The notes: generated by a model from the sequence alone, not told the origin. DNA of 64,000 nucleotides from Glandiceps talaboti (GCF_964340395.1 NC_135554.1:9621475-9685474); one strand, 5' to 3'. Positions 15,001-30,000 are shown, counted from the first letter of the stretch. Translations and numbers: made by a program.

Positions 15001-18000
15001 ATACCACCTAGGGAGAAAGAAGGCAGAATGATTAGCCAAAATATACTTGTTAGATTATTACGGCAAGTTCAGAATGCATACAAGATGGAGCACTGTTGTT
15101 TTAATGTGCTTCAGATTTATCACATATTGTTATTATCACCATTTGGTTGGGAAAAAAGATGGATATTAGGTTTGATATAAATTATACGGAGATAAGAAAT
15201 TAAGAGAGGTGAATGTTTTCACTTCCATATCTACAATGTAATGTATTGATATATCCATCTTTTTTTACATAGTATATTTTTAGTTGCAATTGCTGGCTTT
15301 TTGTTTCGGTTTAGAGGTCAAACCCTGAAGTGAATGGACATCAGTACATTTGGCACTCTCATTGCTTAGCTCTGATTTTCAGTTTCCGGTGTTTTTTGCT
15401 AAAGTTTAGGAACCTGTTAATGTGCCATGGGAACTTGGCTATATTTTACCTGAATGCCACCCTTTAAAAAAATAACATGTTTCCAAGCTTTGAGAAAGCC
15501 AATGTCATGTCCATGGTTCTTTTATAAATATGTTTGCCACTGTATGTATAAATGTTCATCATACAGGAAGTTGTCAGAGATAGATACAGCTTGGTGCCAT
15601 GGTGAAGCCCTCCCATTGGTATATTCCTAATGTGGCCTTTGACCTTGCATAATTAATTGATAAGGTTCAGGTTTGCCAAGACATGCCGTTTTACCCAACA
15701 ATGCCTATATTTTTATTACTTCACTCTACTTGATTTGGGTACATCTTTTTTATCAAACCCAAAAATGATAAATTTAAAACTATGATTCATGTTGAGGTTA
15801 TTTAATGCACATGTTTTGCAACCTGAAACTGTTTTGATACATTGTTCCCAACCCATTAATCCACAGTCACTGTTTAAAGGGGCAGACAGTCTAGATTATA
15901 ATGTTTTTCTCTGTTATTTTTGTTTACACGAAGATTATTTTTTCTGTCTACTAGCACAGACAAGTAAGAAATCTACATATACAATCATAATAACAAGAGA
16001 CACCGTCAGCAACATGTTTTTACAGATCAAGGCCCATATACCACTTCGGACCAAATTCTAATTGATGCCAACTCCAGACTGATAAGTGAATTTAAACGAT
16101 GCATTTCATCTTGTTCAACATCCAAGTTTTTCTTAAACATAGTAAAATTCGCTATGGAAGGCTTTCCCTTTAATTCATATTTTAAAGAAAAGTGACACAG
16201 AAAAATGTTCATTTCTGGACTGAGCCCCTTTACTCAGAATGTCCTTCACCTTATATAACCCTTCATCTATGCATTACACCCATACAACTGACACTACAGG
16301 TCCCTTGCCAGTCCAAGATAGCAGGTAAAGCAAATGACACAGACACAGAAGACAACCAGTTGACAGAGTCAGATGCTAGCTGTGATGATAACATTGGTAG
16401 TGGTGGTGGTGGTGGTTATGATGATGATGAAGTGTACGTTTGTGTGATGCAATACATTCTCTTTCCTCCACACACAACTACTTTAAGAGATAGGTAGGTA
16501 CTCTTCTTGTTTTTGTCACCTTGTAACTGTTTTCAAAAAGGAGCACTTCCTAATTAAAACAGTTATTTTGGATGAATTAAAGAATGTTATCTGCAGATAT
16601 TTTCATATTTGATTCACACTTCTTCCTTGGTGTCTGTAAAAATACCATTTAGAAAATCAATTACAGACAGTCAGTCAATCAATCAATCGGTCAGTCAGTC
16701 AGTCGGTCGGTCAGTCAGTCAGTCAGTCAGAGATTGAGAGAGAAGGCTAGGCACTAATAGGCAGACAGACAGACAGACAGACATAAAGAGGGAAGAGACA
16801 CAGACAGACAGATGGACAGACAAGTTAGATAGTCTTTGTTTGTTATGTTTGTGTTCACTTACCTTCAGTCACCTTTTTTTAATGTAAGGTGAATTGTGAA
16901 ATCAGATGTTTATAATTTCCCTGATATTAACATTCAGTTTTAGAAAAGATTAATGTTACTGATTAACCCCTATCTTTAAAACCTTTACAGTTTTACAGCA
17001 GACGAGGTAGATCCAGAATTTGACACTCCAGAGGCTGATGGTGAATTACAGATGGTAACAGAATGTTGGATTGAACCTCAAAGTGGTATTGTCTTCAACT
17101 CTCCTGAAGAAAGAAATTACTTGGAGAATCTCAGCTTTAAACAAGTGGCCCAGGCTGTAAGTTTTGTCATAGAACCAACCAGTGACTATCATGTACAAAA
17201 ATAGTTTCATTCACTGTGTAGAATTCTCAATAAAACTTAATTTCATCAATTTACAGTGCAATGAAATATCAGAGGAGGAACACTATACAGGAATGATGGA
17301 TCCACTCTACCAGTTGTATACCTACCATTGCTATAGGAGGAGAGCCGGGGGAACCGGTTCTAACTTTGACAAGACCTTAGGCTTGAGGTCATGACCTTTT
17401 TTCTAAGTTCATTGCCTCATTCCCAGATGAAAATGGCTGTTAGTCGACGAAATATTGGTGGACTCTGATATTTAATCGCACTGTTGATTGATGAAATTAA
17501 GTTTTTATTCAGTGAATATCAGTTTTCACATAGGATGGTAAATGGTCATGCATGCTTATCTTTGGGGGCAAGTTCAAGACGATTTCAAACAACCTCACAT
17601 ACCCGGTAACGGTAACTGTTATAAATCAAGGAAATTTCAAGAAACCTCACATAACTGTCTTATTAAAGTCAGGACACTTTCAGCAAGGTTCTAGTATGTG
17701 TCTGCATTAAAAATGACATAAAATGGTTCCGCCATCTACCTGAAGTAGATGTTAGGAGTGGGTTGTATCCTTTGTATTTTGTTAGTCATGACCATCACAT
17801 GACATTAAAGAAACAAACTCGTGTCAACATTGATATCCCTGCCAATATATGTATAGGTCAGACCATTCATAAAGTGAACATTTAATTTGCATTTGAAAGC
17901 TCTCAATTTATATATTGTGTGCATCGCGGTAAAATTTCTAATTCTCATACGATTACTTTGATTTCATGACAGGTATTCCCTATAGACCAGGAAGTGATGA

Positions 18001-21000
18001 CAACTCTACTCACATTTGAACATTTACGTCTGATGTGTCATAACGTAGCTGTGTCATCACCAGTTGTCAGTTCACCATCCACACCTAGTTTCAAACAGTC
18101 CAACCAGGAAGTGTTAGAGTGTAAAGAAACTACAATACATAAAGTACCCTTTGATTTCTCTGTCACTAAACTCTTGCCAAAATGTCAGCAAGTTGAGTTA
18201 TTGTTTTCAACATTTTCAGAAGGTAAGTTTGTTGTCTACTCTGATGTGTATTATTATCTTACATTGTTGGAGATGAGAAATAGTCTCAAAGGTTTTATAG
18301 TTGTAGTAATAGTAAAATGATTATAATAATTTTGGGTTTTTATATAGCACTTTCCCACTTTGTGCTCCAAGTACTTTACAATTACACGTATTACCTCTGA
18401 CATGGATCTATAGTGACACGACGGCCCTGTACTTCCTCAGCTCCCTTGAGAGCATACAATCCATTGCAGCCTCTATAAGTGCATAGGATTAAAGCATACA
18501 CGTTGCAACTCATATCCTATCAGGTCCCCAATTATACAGCTGGGTTGACTGAGACACAGTCTTGATTCAAATCTTGCCCAAGAACTTTATTCACTCAGAA
18601 TCAAACAGCAGCAACAGGGCTCGAACCTGCAACCTGCAGATTCCAAGCTAGCCACTCTAACCATTCTCCCATCATGACACAACTCAGTTATGTAACTTTC
18701 TGTTGTAGCTGAACAAGTACCACCTGAAGGGGATACAGGAACAGACAAATCTGAAACTTACCAAGAGAGTGCCAATGAGATTCTATTTCAACTCCTACAT
18801 GAACAGCTAGAAGATATGAATAACAGAGAAGTTACACTCTCTGATCATGAATGCAGTGAGTTTCCTAGACTAGTCCTACAGAGGGATAGACAAGGTGTGA
18901 AACCTGTCTTTGAGATCCCGGACAAATCGGATGAGAAGACCTCGAAGAAACCACGACAAGACACTTTGAAAGATACTTCTCTCAACAGCAGTAGAAATCA
19001 GCCATTCTTGCTGCCGGGATCAGAGAGAACCGGTGATTGGTCAGACTCCCAGCAAACTACCAGTTCTGCTAAAGATACTTCGCAGCGATTGGAAGATGTC
19101 AGAAAACAGCTCAAAGATGATTCGTCGGTACCCAGATGGTCATGTTTTGTTAAGACTGTGGAACACTCGCATAACAAAATGCAATTCACTATAATGCCAG
19201 CAAGTTATGAGGACTTAAAGAAACTGATGAAGAAAAAGGACCAGGAACAGTTGCCTAAGAGACACGAGGAGGGAGAGAAGGTAGATGCAGGACTGCAGGC
19301 AAAAGAGAATGTGGAAAGTAAGAAGGATTCTGGGAAGAAGGTGGAACTAAAAGACGATGATGAACCTGATGGGCTTAGGGAGATGGAAAGAGAGAGTAAA
19401 GTTGGACGATCGCCAAGAGAACCAAGGTGGCGAAGACAGTCAGGTACTACTGATAAATCAACTGATGCTGATGCAAAACCTTCCTTTAGGAGGTCATGGA
19501 GTGTTGAAGCAAACAGACGAATCAGCCAAGGTACTGATAACAGTAGTTGTACTACCAGTGGTCTATCATTACCTATTTATGTCTACGACTGCTCCTACTC
19601 ATCACTCACAGATCAGCTGATTAAGAAAGACACAAACAGGAGAAACGTACATGATGATGTCTTCCAGGATCTCAGATTCGTGCCTTTTGAAACCGCGGAA
19701 GATTCCGATGATGATGGTGATGATGATGATGGAAGGTACGAGTATGACGGAAAGGAGCCTGGCAGGCCAAGGAAAGAGAGAAGACAGAGTGGAGGATCTG
19801 GGAAACATTACAGTGATAGGAGACCGTCATCCAATCTAGTGACGCAGAATCAAGCATTAGCCGTATTGTGTAACACACTGTCTGATGGGTTCTATCGTTG
19901 CTTTGTAACCGGGTTGTACAAGAGTTTGTGTGTGTCACGACATGTGGACTGTCTGGATGTAGAATTAGCTGTAGACAAAGTGTGTGAAGAGGCACTCTTA
20001 GAAATTGATATTACTGACTATCTACAAGCTGTGTGTGGACATGTGACTGATTTCAGTGAAAAGGTAAGACATCGTAGATGAACCCCTACAGTTCAAGAAA
20101 GGCTTTCTCACTGGCTAGAATCAGGCTAGCTCAATGTATTAACAGAGGGTCAATGTAGTTTTAACACTGAGCTGGCACTAAGCCCTCACCAGCATGTGTT
20201 CATAACCAATACAGTTATACATATAGTCTCGGTTACCCAGACTCTCACCACTGGGGGCTCTGTATACGAGACAACCCAGACAAGAGCCTGTGGAAACCAT
20301 GTTTCAACTACCCCCTCGCTGGAAGTCACACAGTACATTTCTTCCAAGTCAGAACATATGGGCTTATGAGGCCTGTTTGTTGTAATCAAACTGGATCACT
20401 CACTTGAGAAGTGATAACTTGTTGTGAAAGTACCTAAAAATCATTTAGCCTGCAATGTTGGACGCAAAGTGTTCCCCAGTATGCGCTACTCCAGAAGCTA
20501 CTTCCTGCGTGGGGTAGTGGAAATGTGGTTTCCCCAGACGCTCACTTGAAGTGGTCTCGTAGGTTGAGCCCCCAGTGGCGAGAGTCTGGGTAACTGAAAC
20601 TAATGCAGTTAATGCTTACACCAGCACAATGTTAGTCTGTGAACAAACTAAAACAACTTTGAAACGGTCATCAGTTTAACAATTTTACATCACAGTGATA
20701 CTTGATACATGACCAAAACACATGTGTCGCCATATAATAGTAAATCTATGTTACCTGATAAAAATATCAACTTATTAAGCAATGTTAAAAGAGATTGGCA
20801 TACAGTCCAAGTTCATAACTCAATTTACAACATTCCATCTTCCCAAAGTTTTTTTTTTTAAGAATCAGTTCAAACTCTCATTTATACTTATATAGGTAAA
20901 CATACAAGAACACGCCATGGAGAGTTTACAGAGAACAACAAGACTGGCTGGTAAAATAGAAGAAGACTCTACAGATAGTAAGAGTGTGGCCACCAGGTAA

Positions 21001-24000
21001 TGCCTATATTTGAGTAGTAAGAGTGTAGCCACCAGTTAAGTTTTGGGAAGGGATTAAGATGTTGCCTAGTTTTGAAACTGTGTTGACAACTTGTGATTTT
21101 GCAAATGAAGCAAGTCAAATTGAGTCAATGTGTATGATTATTATATGGTTTTTAAATTTGTATTTATATAAAACAGAACTCTCTCAATTGTTATTTCTCA
21201 AGTTGATTGGCTAATGCATCAGTCACACAATCTGATTGGTTCTGTACCTTTCTCTTTAACCTGTGATTGGTTTGTACATCTGTTTACAGTAATGAGGAAG
21301 AAATCCCATTCACACCAGACCTTGCAATGATTGGTCAATCTAGCACCAAACCTATGTGTACGTTTCCACTATCATCTCTGAAGACATCCAAGATATGTGA
21401 GGCATCAGAAGGACTACATGATTTTATAAGAAAGAAGTTTAATGAAATCTGGGGACAGTATTTCAAACCTGTTCCTTCCAATCCAGACTTCTACTTCTAT
21501 GATCCACCAAATAAAGAAAATAGTCTTTCTGTAAGTAACAATTTTAGTCCCCAAACTGAAATAGTGGGAGGAACTTGTTTTGTTTTAGCCCCAAAACTGG
21601 AAATAGTGGCAGGAACTTGTTTTTTTATTTTAGCCCCAAAATGACAGTAGTGGTAGTAATGTTTTTTAGCCATCCAACGTGCAGTTATTTTCATTTTATC
21701 CCCCAAGTGGCAGTAACAATTCACTTCTCACACCTCCACAATAGTCCTTGAAAAGCACAAGTGATATCTGCAAATTCTTGGAACATGAAATGTAATGATC
21801 AGCCATAAACATTTCCATTGCATGATTACATAATATTTCTATCACTTGAATAATATGTTTAATAGTCAGTTGATGAAATGCTAAATACAAAAAATACTTT
21901 TGGAAAGTGAAATTAGTTGACATGAACGATCCTAGACAGTGAATTGACAACTGTTAAAAAAGTATTAGAAGTGATTAGAAGTGTGTTAACACTGTTATAC
22001 TTAAAGGAATGTCTCTCAGTCTCCTTTATCACATGAAATGCTCATCTTCTGTAATTGTGTTATAGCATTTACATTGTTTGTTTCCATGACAACAGGATGA
22101 TGAGGGAGAGTTAGAGGATGGAGTTTTCAGTGACACTGTATTGGATTCTAGTACATCCGATTTCACTAAAGATGTCATTACAATGACAGACAGAACACTT
22201 AGATCCTCAGTGGACAAAGACCTTGGTAAGATATGTGTTTTTTTACTTGGAACAAACCACTGCATGAAATATAACATCTGTCAATGACCATTGAATTTCT
22301 GTGCTCTGCTTAAATATCAATTTAAGTGTGTGTAGCCTCAAGAGTGTGCAAGGCTGTAAAATCTGGTATGTAAGGGTCCCATTTTCCACAAAGTGTTCAT
22401 CGAGCACTTGTATGCTCAATTTGTCATTTTCGGGACCCCTACAAACCTCTGTAATAGTTGTGCTACAAACTGGCTGTTTAATGTTGTGTGCATTTTGTTT
22501 AATGTAATAACATCATGGTGATCACCAATTAAAGAGGAAAGCTAGGAACTTCAGAGTGTACAGATTTATACTAAGAATTTCAAGTTTAAAACACACAACC
22601 ATACAACAAGTTATTACAATACAGACCATGTCTGCATGTCAAAGGATGCCATTTTCTTCAGAGACAAAACAAACAGTTTATGATAAGGAATTGTAACATT
22701 ACTTTAAGAAGACAAAGTTTAACATAGTTAAATGTAATTGTCATGAGTAATCCTTTCACCTGTGACACCTGGGTGCCTTCATATCATGAATATTCAACAG
22801 AAACACTAACACAACACTAAGGTTCCCACATGCGGGTTTGGTTTCTATGGAGACCCGGAGAGAAACTGACATTTTGATTTGCATGTTCTAGACTTCCTTA
22901 AACATTCAAATATCTTTTTCAATATTTTACACACAACAGTTCCTTCAATTCCAAAAGTACACAGTGTTCCTAGTGACTCTCACATTGAGTTTATACATGA
23001 AGAGTCTAAACCAGATCAGATGACACCCAGAAGTGCTGATGAGAGGGGGTCTGATTACACCAGAAGTGGTGATGATAGGGGGTCTGATTTCACTAGTGAT
23101 AGTGAATATCTTGACATCTACACTGATGATGTCGATAACGAGATAGACAGTGAACTAGGGAGCTCCATGGAATCAGTAGCTGGTAGTATGATTGGAGGAA
23201 TGCCACCACTCTTTGTTTGCTTGACATGTTCAGTCAGGAAGGGGAAGAGTAAATCTGTGGTGTCTCTACCCACATGTCTTGGTAAGTATATTTATGGTGT
23301 CTCTACCCACATGTCTTGGTAAGTGTATTTATGGTGTCTCTACCCACATGTCTTGGTAAGTGTATTTATGGTGTCTCTACCCACATGTCTTGGTAAGTGT
23401 ATTTATGGTGTCTCTACCTACATGTCTTGGTAAGTGTATTTATGGTGTCTCTACCAACATGTCTTGGTAAGTGTATTTATGGTGTCTCTACCCACATGTC
23501 TTGGTAAGTGTATTTATGGTGTCTCTACCCACATGTCTTGGTAAGTGTATTTATGGTGTCTCTACCTACATGTCTTGGTAAGTATATTTATGGTGTCTCT
23601 ACCCACATGTCTTGGTAAGTGTATTTATGGTGTCTCTACCCACATGTCTTGGTAAGTGTATTTATGGTGTCACTACCTACATGTCTTGGTAAGTGTATTT
23701 ATGGAGTCTACCTACATGGCTTGGTAAGTGTATTTATGGAGTCTACCCACATGTCTTGGTAAGTGTATTTATGGAGTCTACCCACATGTCTTGGTAAGTG
23801 TATTTATGGTGTCTCTAACCACATGTCTTGGTAAGTGTATTTATGGTGTCTACCCACATGTCTTGGTAAGTGTATTTATGGTGTCTCTAACCACATCTTG
23901 GTAACTGTATGTAGGGTGTCTCTACCCACATGTCTTGGTAAGTGTATTTATGGAGTCTACCCACATGTCTTGGTAAGTGTATTTATGGTGTCTACCTACA

Positions 24001-27000
24001 TGTCTTGGTAAGTGTATATATGGTGTCTCTAACCACATCTTGGTAACTGTATGTAGGGTGTCTCTACCCACATGTCTTGGTAAGTGTGTGTAGGGTGTCT
24101 CTACCCACATGTCTTGGTAAGTGTATTTATGGTGTCTACCTACATGGCTTGGTAAGTATCTGTTAACAAATACATATATTGCAAGTAGGACACAAAAATG
24201 TTGTTTCTTCTCTTCTTGTACAGATAGAATTATTGATGGACTGTTTTGATGACTGTAATGTTGACATTGACCCAAATAACTGTAAGTTTCTTTCTCTTCA
24301 TATTACAGGTGGAATTATTGACTGTTTTGATGACCCTGATGTTGACATTGACCTCTCAGATTTAAACATCACACTAGATATAATCTGTCTGACACTACCA
24401 CCTGACTTAGACATGTCAATGAGTAGTTTGAGACCTGTCAAACGTGAAAGAACCACATCAACAGGAAGTATGAGTTCACCAGTAGGCTCCCCACCAGATA
24501 CAGATTTCATGGGACTGTCTGTACACAGTGAACTATCACTACCAGACTCTGCAGGGTAAGTTAAGGGGCACAGCAAACTGTCGATGTCAGACTCTGCTTG
24601 GTAAGTTAAGGGGCACTGTGAACTATCACTACCAGACTCTGCAGGGTAAGTTAAGGGGTACAGTGAACTATCACTACCAAACTCTGTAGGGTAAGTTAAG
24701 TGGTCCAGTGAACTGTCAACATCAGACTCTGCTTGGTAAGTTAAGGAGCTCAGTAAACTATCAATATCATGATCAGACTCTTCTGAGAATTAAAGTTAAA
24801 GGGCATAGAGAAAGTATCTATACCAGACTCCACTGGGATGTCATGGGGCTTAGTTAACTTTCAATATCATTGATGATAAAGTGAACCTTTCAGCAATATT
24901 AGCTGTCACCATTGTATTCAAGTTGTCATCATGGTAGAGCTTTTAAGTTATCAATTTACAAATTAATTGTGATGGTTTTTTGTGTTCTCATTTGCTTTCA
25001 GTAATTTCCCAACTGAGTTGACAGTTGACCCTCTAAGCACCCTACCTGACATACAGAAAGAAGTCATAACACAGGCTGAGGAACAGGTAAGACGACCCTT
25101 TAACCTTTAACCTTTATAACCTTTGACATAGACACCATACATGGCATACAATCTATTTTTCAAGCATAGCTTGTACAAGTATGTTGTCAGTTGCCACAGT
25201 GTAATTTGGTTTTTTTTTATTATCATTCCAAACATTACAAAGTTACCACAAAAATATGGTTCTTAATATGGTCCTGTAGCCAGCAAAATAACACAGTATA
25301 TGTCATTGCCTTCATTATCTCACTTGATTTCCAAACCTATAGTTGGTTGAATGCAAACCCAAGAAGATTTGTCACCACTAGTCTCACTCTGTCATATATT
25401 ATAGGGTTTTCAAAAAACAGTAGAAATGATGTTGATTTGGCATTTCATTCATAGGACATTACGTTTTTGACACAAAGATAGACATATTTCAACTCTAGAC
25501 TAACAATAACAGAGACACAATAAACACAGCAGGATCCTTTGCCCAATCACATTGAACACTGATAAGCATTGCTATTCTTTCACAGTGCAGTCAAAACAAG
25601 CTTCTGATGAGAACATTACACATGGACTTGATGATTTTACTGGCTTCAATTGTTTATTTCCTAACTGATAATCAACATATCAACTTGACTACTTCTACAT
25701 CCCCCACTGTGCATGGAACCTATGTACAGTAATTGTTTCTTTTGCAATATAAGTTGTCTTCAAGTGTGTGTAAAATAAAATGTCATCGAGTGAAACACCA
25801 AACCAACATCATTTCAACTGTAAATGCCATGAAGCATTAATTTGCAAAATTTATGAAATGTAACTGACAAAATATTTCAATATTTTTCATTTATTTCCCA
25901 GATAAAATGGTTGTTGAAAGACGAGATAGCTTCAGCCAAACGATTGATGACGCCTATTAATGCATCTACATTAGAAATGGTGGCTGCCCATGTCCAGGCC
26001 TCTACTGATAAACCCACATGTAAAGCTGAACATGTACCGTTACAGTTTGTGTTCGGAGCTGAACAGAGTCTTGGAAAGTTTACTGAGGTACTATACATTT
26101 AGAGTAACCATAGACAATTTACTACAAATTTGCAGCTTGTTTTAGAAAGTCTGTTTGACAACTTGATGTTTGTGTCTTCCACTGTGATTTTCATAGAATG
26201 ACTTTAGGGGTTGCCTGAGTCTGAGGCCTAACTAAACGAATTTAGTTTTTTTATCGTACATTGAACTATCAATCTTGCCACTTACATTAATAAATTAAAG
26301 ACACTGATTCCATACAGTGTAAATTTATACATTGTGTCTCTTAATTACCTGTACCTGCCTCCATCTGACCTTACTCTGATAATTGACCAGTGATGATGAA
26401 ATGTAGTTAGCCCTTAAAATGCCTAGAAATGTAAGTAGTTTTGACAGTATGAACCCTTAGTTGTTTGGGTTTTTTTCTTTGCAGGAATTTGAAGAGATGG
26501 ACATTACAGGCTACTGTCTACAGAAAGAGGACACTTACTACTACTTGACTAGAGACAAAGAATATATGACAACCCTAGCTAGAGCTAAAGCTCTTGAAAA
26601 TGCAGTTGCTGCTCTCAGCAGAGAGAGTCTTTTAAATCGAGACGATATGTTAGATCAAAGCCTAAGTTCCAATGATCCCAAATCACCAAGAGTAAAATCA
26701 TTTGAGCAAGGTATTGAAAATGTGCCAGTTAAAGAGAAGGAGAAAGAGAGCCCTGGAACGCCAGTGCGAAGAGGGTCAAGAGATATAAAGAGAGAGGCTG
26801 AGAAAGAGAAAGAATCGAAAGGAACAGAAGTGGAGTCTGTTGCCAAGCAACTGGATGATGGAGGAAGAGAAAGTGAAGGTCAAAAAGATGCTGGTGATGA
26901 AGAGAAGAAAGTTGATGAGAAGACACTAGATGATGATGCCAAGGGGACTGACGATAACAGTAGTGGAAGTTCTATACAGATATTGTCTGAAGAACATGGT

Positions 27001-30000
27001 GGAGAATCCAGACAAATGCCAAGTGTTGATCAGCCTGGAAAAGAAATCAGTGATGTTGTGGTTGTCACGGATACTGAAGCTGATGTTACTGAACAGCATG
27101 ATGAACAAGAAGATGGTAAAACAGAAGCTGTGTCTATGATGAGTAAAGACGGTAGTTTTATTATCCTAGAAAGGACTAGTGGTACTGAGAGTAGTAGTAA
27201 CCATGACAATGACGAAAACACAGATAAGACGGCTAGTACTGAGATAGCAGAGGATGTAGTCGCTGTGTTGGAGACCGAGAACCAACCAGTTGAAGGGAAC
27301 GGGGAAGCTGGCGGTGACCAAGAACAGAAACAACAACAGAGTGAAGATGATAACAAGGAGAAATCTGAAACTGTTACAGATACAAGTCAGATCCAAATAG
27401 AAATTGAAAATGGATCAACATCAGAAGCTATGAGTATACCGCCCTCAGCAATCCCTGAAAGACTATACACCGATGGCACCCATCGATCTAGTCCGTCATC
27501 AGAGGGCACTGCTCCTTTTTCACCATCTATGACATCGACAGTGTCATCATCAGGAGTCGGTACACCACTGACAGAAGTGAATGAATCTGATAATCTGCCA
27601 TCGTCAGATGAACGTAAACACCGTAGACAAGCCAGTATACTGTCTACAATGTCTAGTGGTTTCACAAGTGTGAATGCCAGTAGAATTAGTCTGGAGGACG
27701 AAGAAGAAGGTAATTTAAAAGAAAATTAAAATAATGGTGATTGATTTGCTTTATAACTGCTATAGTACAACCGTCAAAAAAAATGTTGTGTTTGCTTGAT
27801 TAATTTGTTTTATAACTGCTAAAGTACAACCCTAAAAAAAAAACACCACTGACATGTGTTTGATTGAATGAAATGAGCAAAGGAAAGATTATAGGCAAAG
27901 ACATAATTAGGTAAAACAACAAATTAACTGATACTAAAACAACAGCTGGTGTCTCTGATATAGGTTCACGCAATGCTGTTATCGGTTTGTTTATATCTGT
28001 GGAAATTCTAATGTAACAGTAACAGTTGGACTCGATAATCTCTTTATATGTATCATACTGTACATGTACATAGTCTTATTATGTTTGGTGTATTTTATCT
28101 GTATAAACTGTCATTTAAATTTCCCAACTTGTCGAATGAAAACAGTTTTTGATTCTGTATCTTATTGTGCATGGTTCAGAGCTCTGATTATGGTTCCGAA
28201 TCTGATTATGGTTCAGAATCTGATTATGGTTCAGAATCTGATTATGGTTCTGAATCTGAATCTGATTATGGCTCTGAATCTGATTATGATTCCGAATCTG
28301 ATTATGGTTCTGAATCTGAATCTGATTATGGCTCTGAATCTGATTATGCTCTGAATCTGGTTATGGTTCTGCGTTCTGATTATGGATCTGAATCTGATTA
28401 TGCTCTGAATCTGGTTATGGTTCTGAGTTCTAATTATGGTTCTGAATCTAATTCTGATTATGGTTGTGATTCTGATTCTGATTCTGATTCTGATTCTGAT
28501 ATTTTCTGTCCAGGATATGAAGGAGGTACAAGTGACAGCGATGATGAAGGTCATATGATGTCAGAGACAGATATTGGTAGATACCAGTCATTGATGCCTG
28601 AATTCTGGTTGATTCTTAAAATCAATGAAGACAAAGTGGATGTATTCTTTCATAGCAGGTCAGTTAAAAGAGTAAAAATCTACCTGAGTTCCCTACCGCA
28701 TTCTCTACGAGTATTTAGTTATGGGTTTTGAAGTAGGTAAAATTCACCTGTCAGGAATTCAGTGACTTCCTTGGATATTTCACCAGGGTTCCCTACCAGT
28801 GTTTATTTTGTTACAGGCAGTAAAGTGTAAATTAAAATCTATCTGAGTACCCCTGGTATTTGTTGAAGAGGTAAAACTTAACAATACCCCCAGTTATATT
28901 TTACCAGGGTTCCTTATACAAGTACTTTGTTAAGTAGGTAATATATACCATAAATAAATCCTCAGGTGTTTGATGAGGGTTCTCTATCCAAATTATAGTA
29001 AAAGCTATGGAAATATATACAGGTTTGACTGGCTTTCCCTTCTCTGTAACTAAAGTTCCCAAACACTGCTTTAGAAGTACAACCCCCCCCCCCCCCAAAA
29101 AAAAAAGCAGAATATTTCCAATTATTGATTTATTGCATGATTTGTTTTCCTTTTCACAGAGATTATGGTGATACAGATAGTCTGGACACACAGGGTGCTT
29201 TATATGGTAGAGTTAAAGACGCTATTAGACAGACTTGTAGAACTGTCAATCAGGTTAGTTTACTTCAAGTGAACCAACACTTTTGTAAAACATTGGTCTA
29301 AAATATCTATTTTCGCTATAATCATTCCATTTCCAACAATTTTGTTCATTTTCACTCACTAAGAAACATGGAATGTAATGCAAAAAGGGCTCAGCTTTAG
29401 GAGGACCTGTTAGCCGTACTAGCAAGGTCCACAAACCCATATTGTTTTATCATATACCCCATGTACAATGGAGTGACACGGAAACATCATTGGAATCATA
29501 TAATCATATACATGCAGGACATACTATTTTGATCGCAAACACATAAAATAGTGAAGAAATTAACAAAGCCAAATCACTGAGAGAACGGATATCGATGAGT
29601 GTGCCACTTGCCATATTTGGGCAAAGTGTGCCAGGGTTTGATATTACCTGAGTTAGTTGTATGTGCTCTCCATTGAATTGCATTGGGAGCGATACTAAGG
29701 GGTTGTTGGTGGCCAATCAGTTAGCTCATGTGCCTCTTACCTCTGCAGTCTTGGTTTAAGCCACCAAGCATCAGCTGGGTTTAATTCAAATTTAACCAGA
29801 TCTGTATGTAAGTAGGGTGATGCTCAGTTTGACTCTGCCGAACAATGCAGGTTTCCATGCATATCAGGTTTCCTCCTGGTTCTTCAACACTAGCCTATAG
29901 GGCACTAAGGCACTGCTCTTGTGGCAACCATTCAACAAATTTCTGTATTTTTTTGGACGAATAAAGATCATTATTATATAATAATTATTGTTATTACTAG

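Noticed and set aside
17258-17394. Possible exon ([20 protein letters not shown])
   Set aside because: It follows an acceptor in the right phase, but exon 11 to exon 12 without it matches human SZT2 spacing exactly and the stretch ends in a stop without a clear donor.
18601-18660. Genuine tRNA gene
   Set aside because: Box A- and box B-like motifs are present, but the cloverleaf is incomplete and the sequence continues into a SINE body and tail.
23282-24155. CRISPR-like regular array
   Set aside because: Units are contiguous with no unique spacers, the DNA is eukaryotic, and the unit derives from the adjacent exon.
26926-27665. Minus-strand frames opposite exon 21
   Set aside because: Shadows of a codon-biased acidic exon on the other strand.
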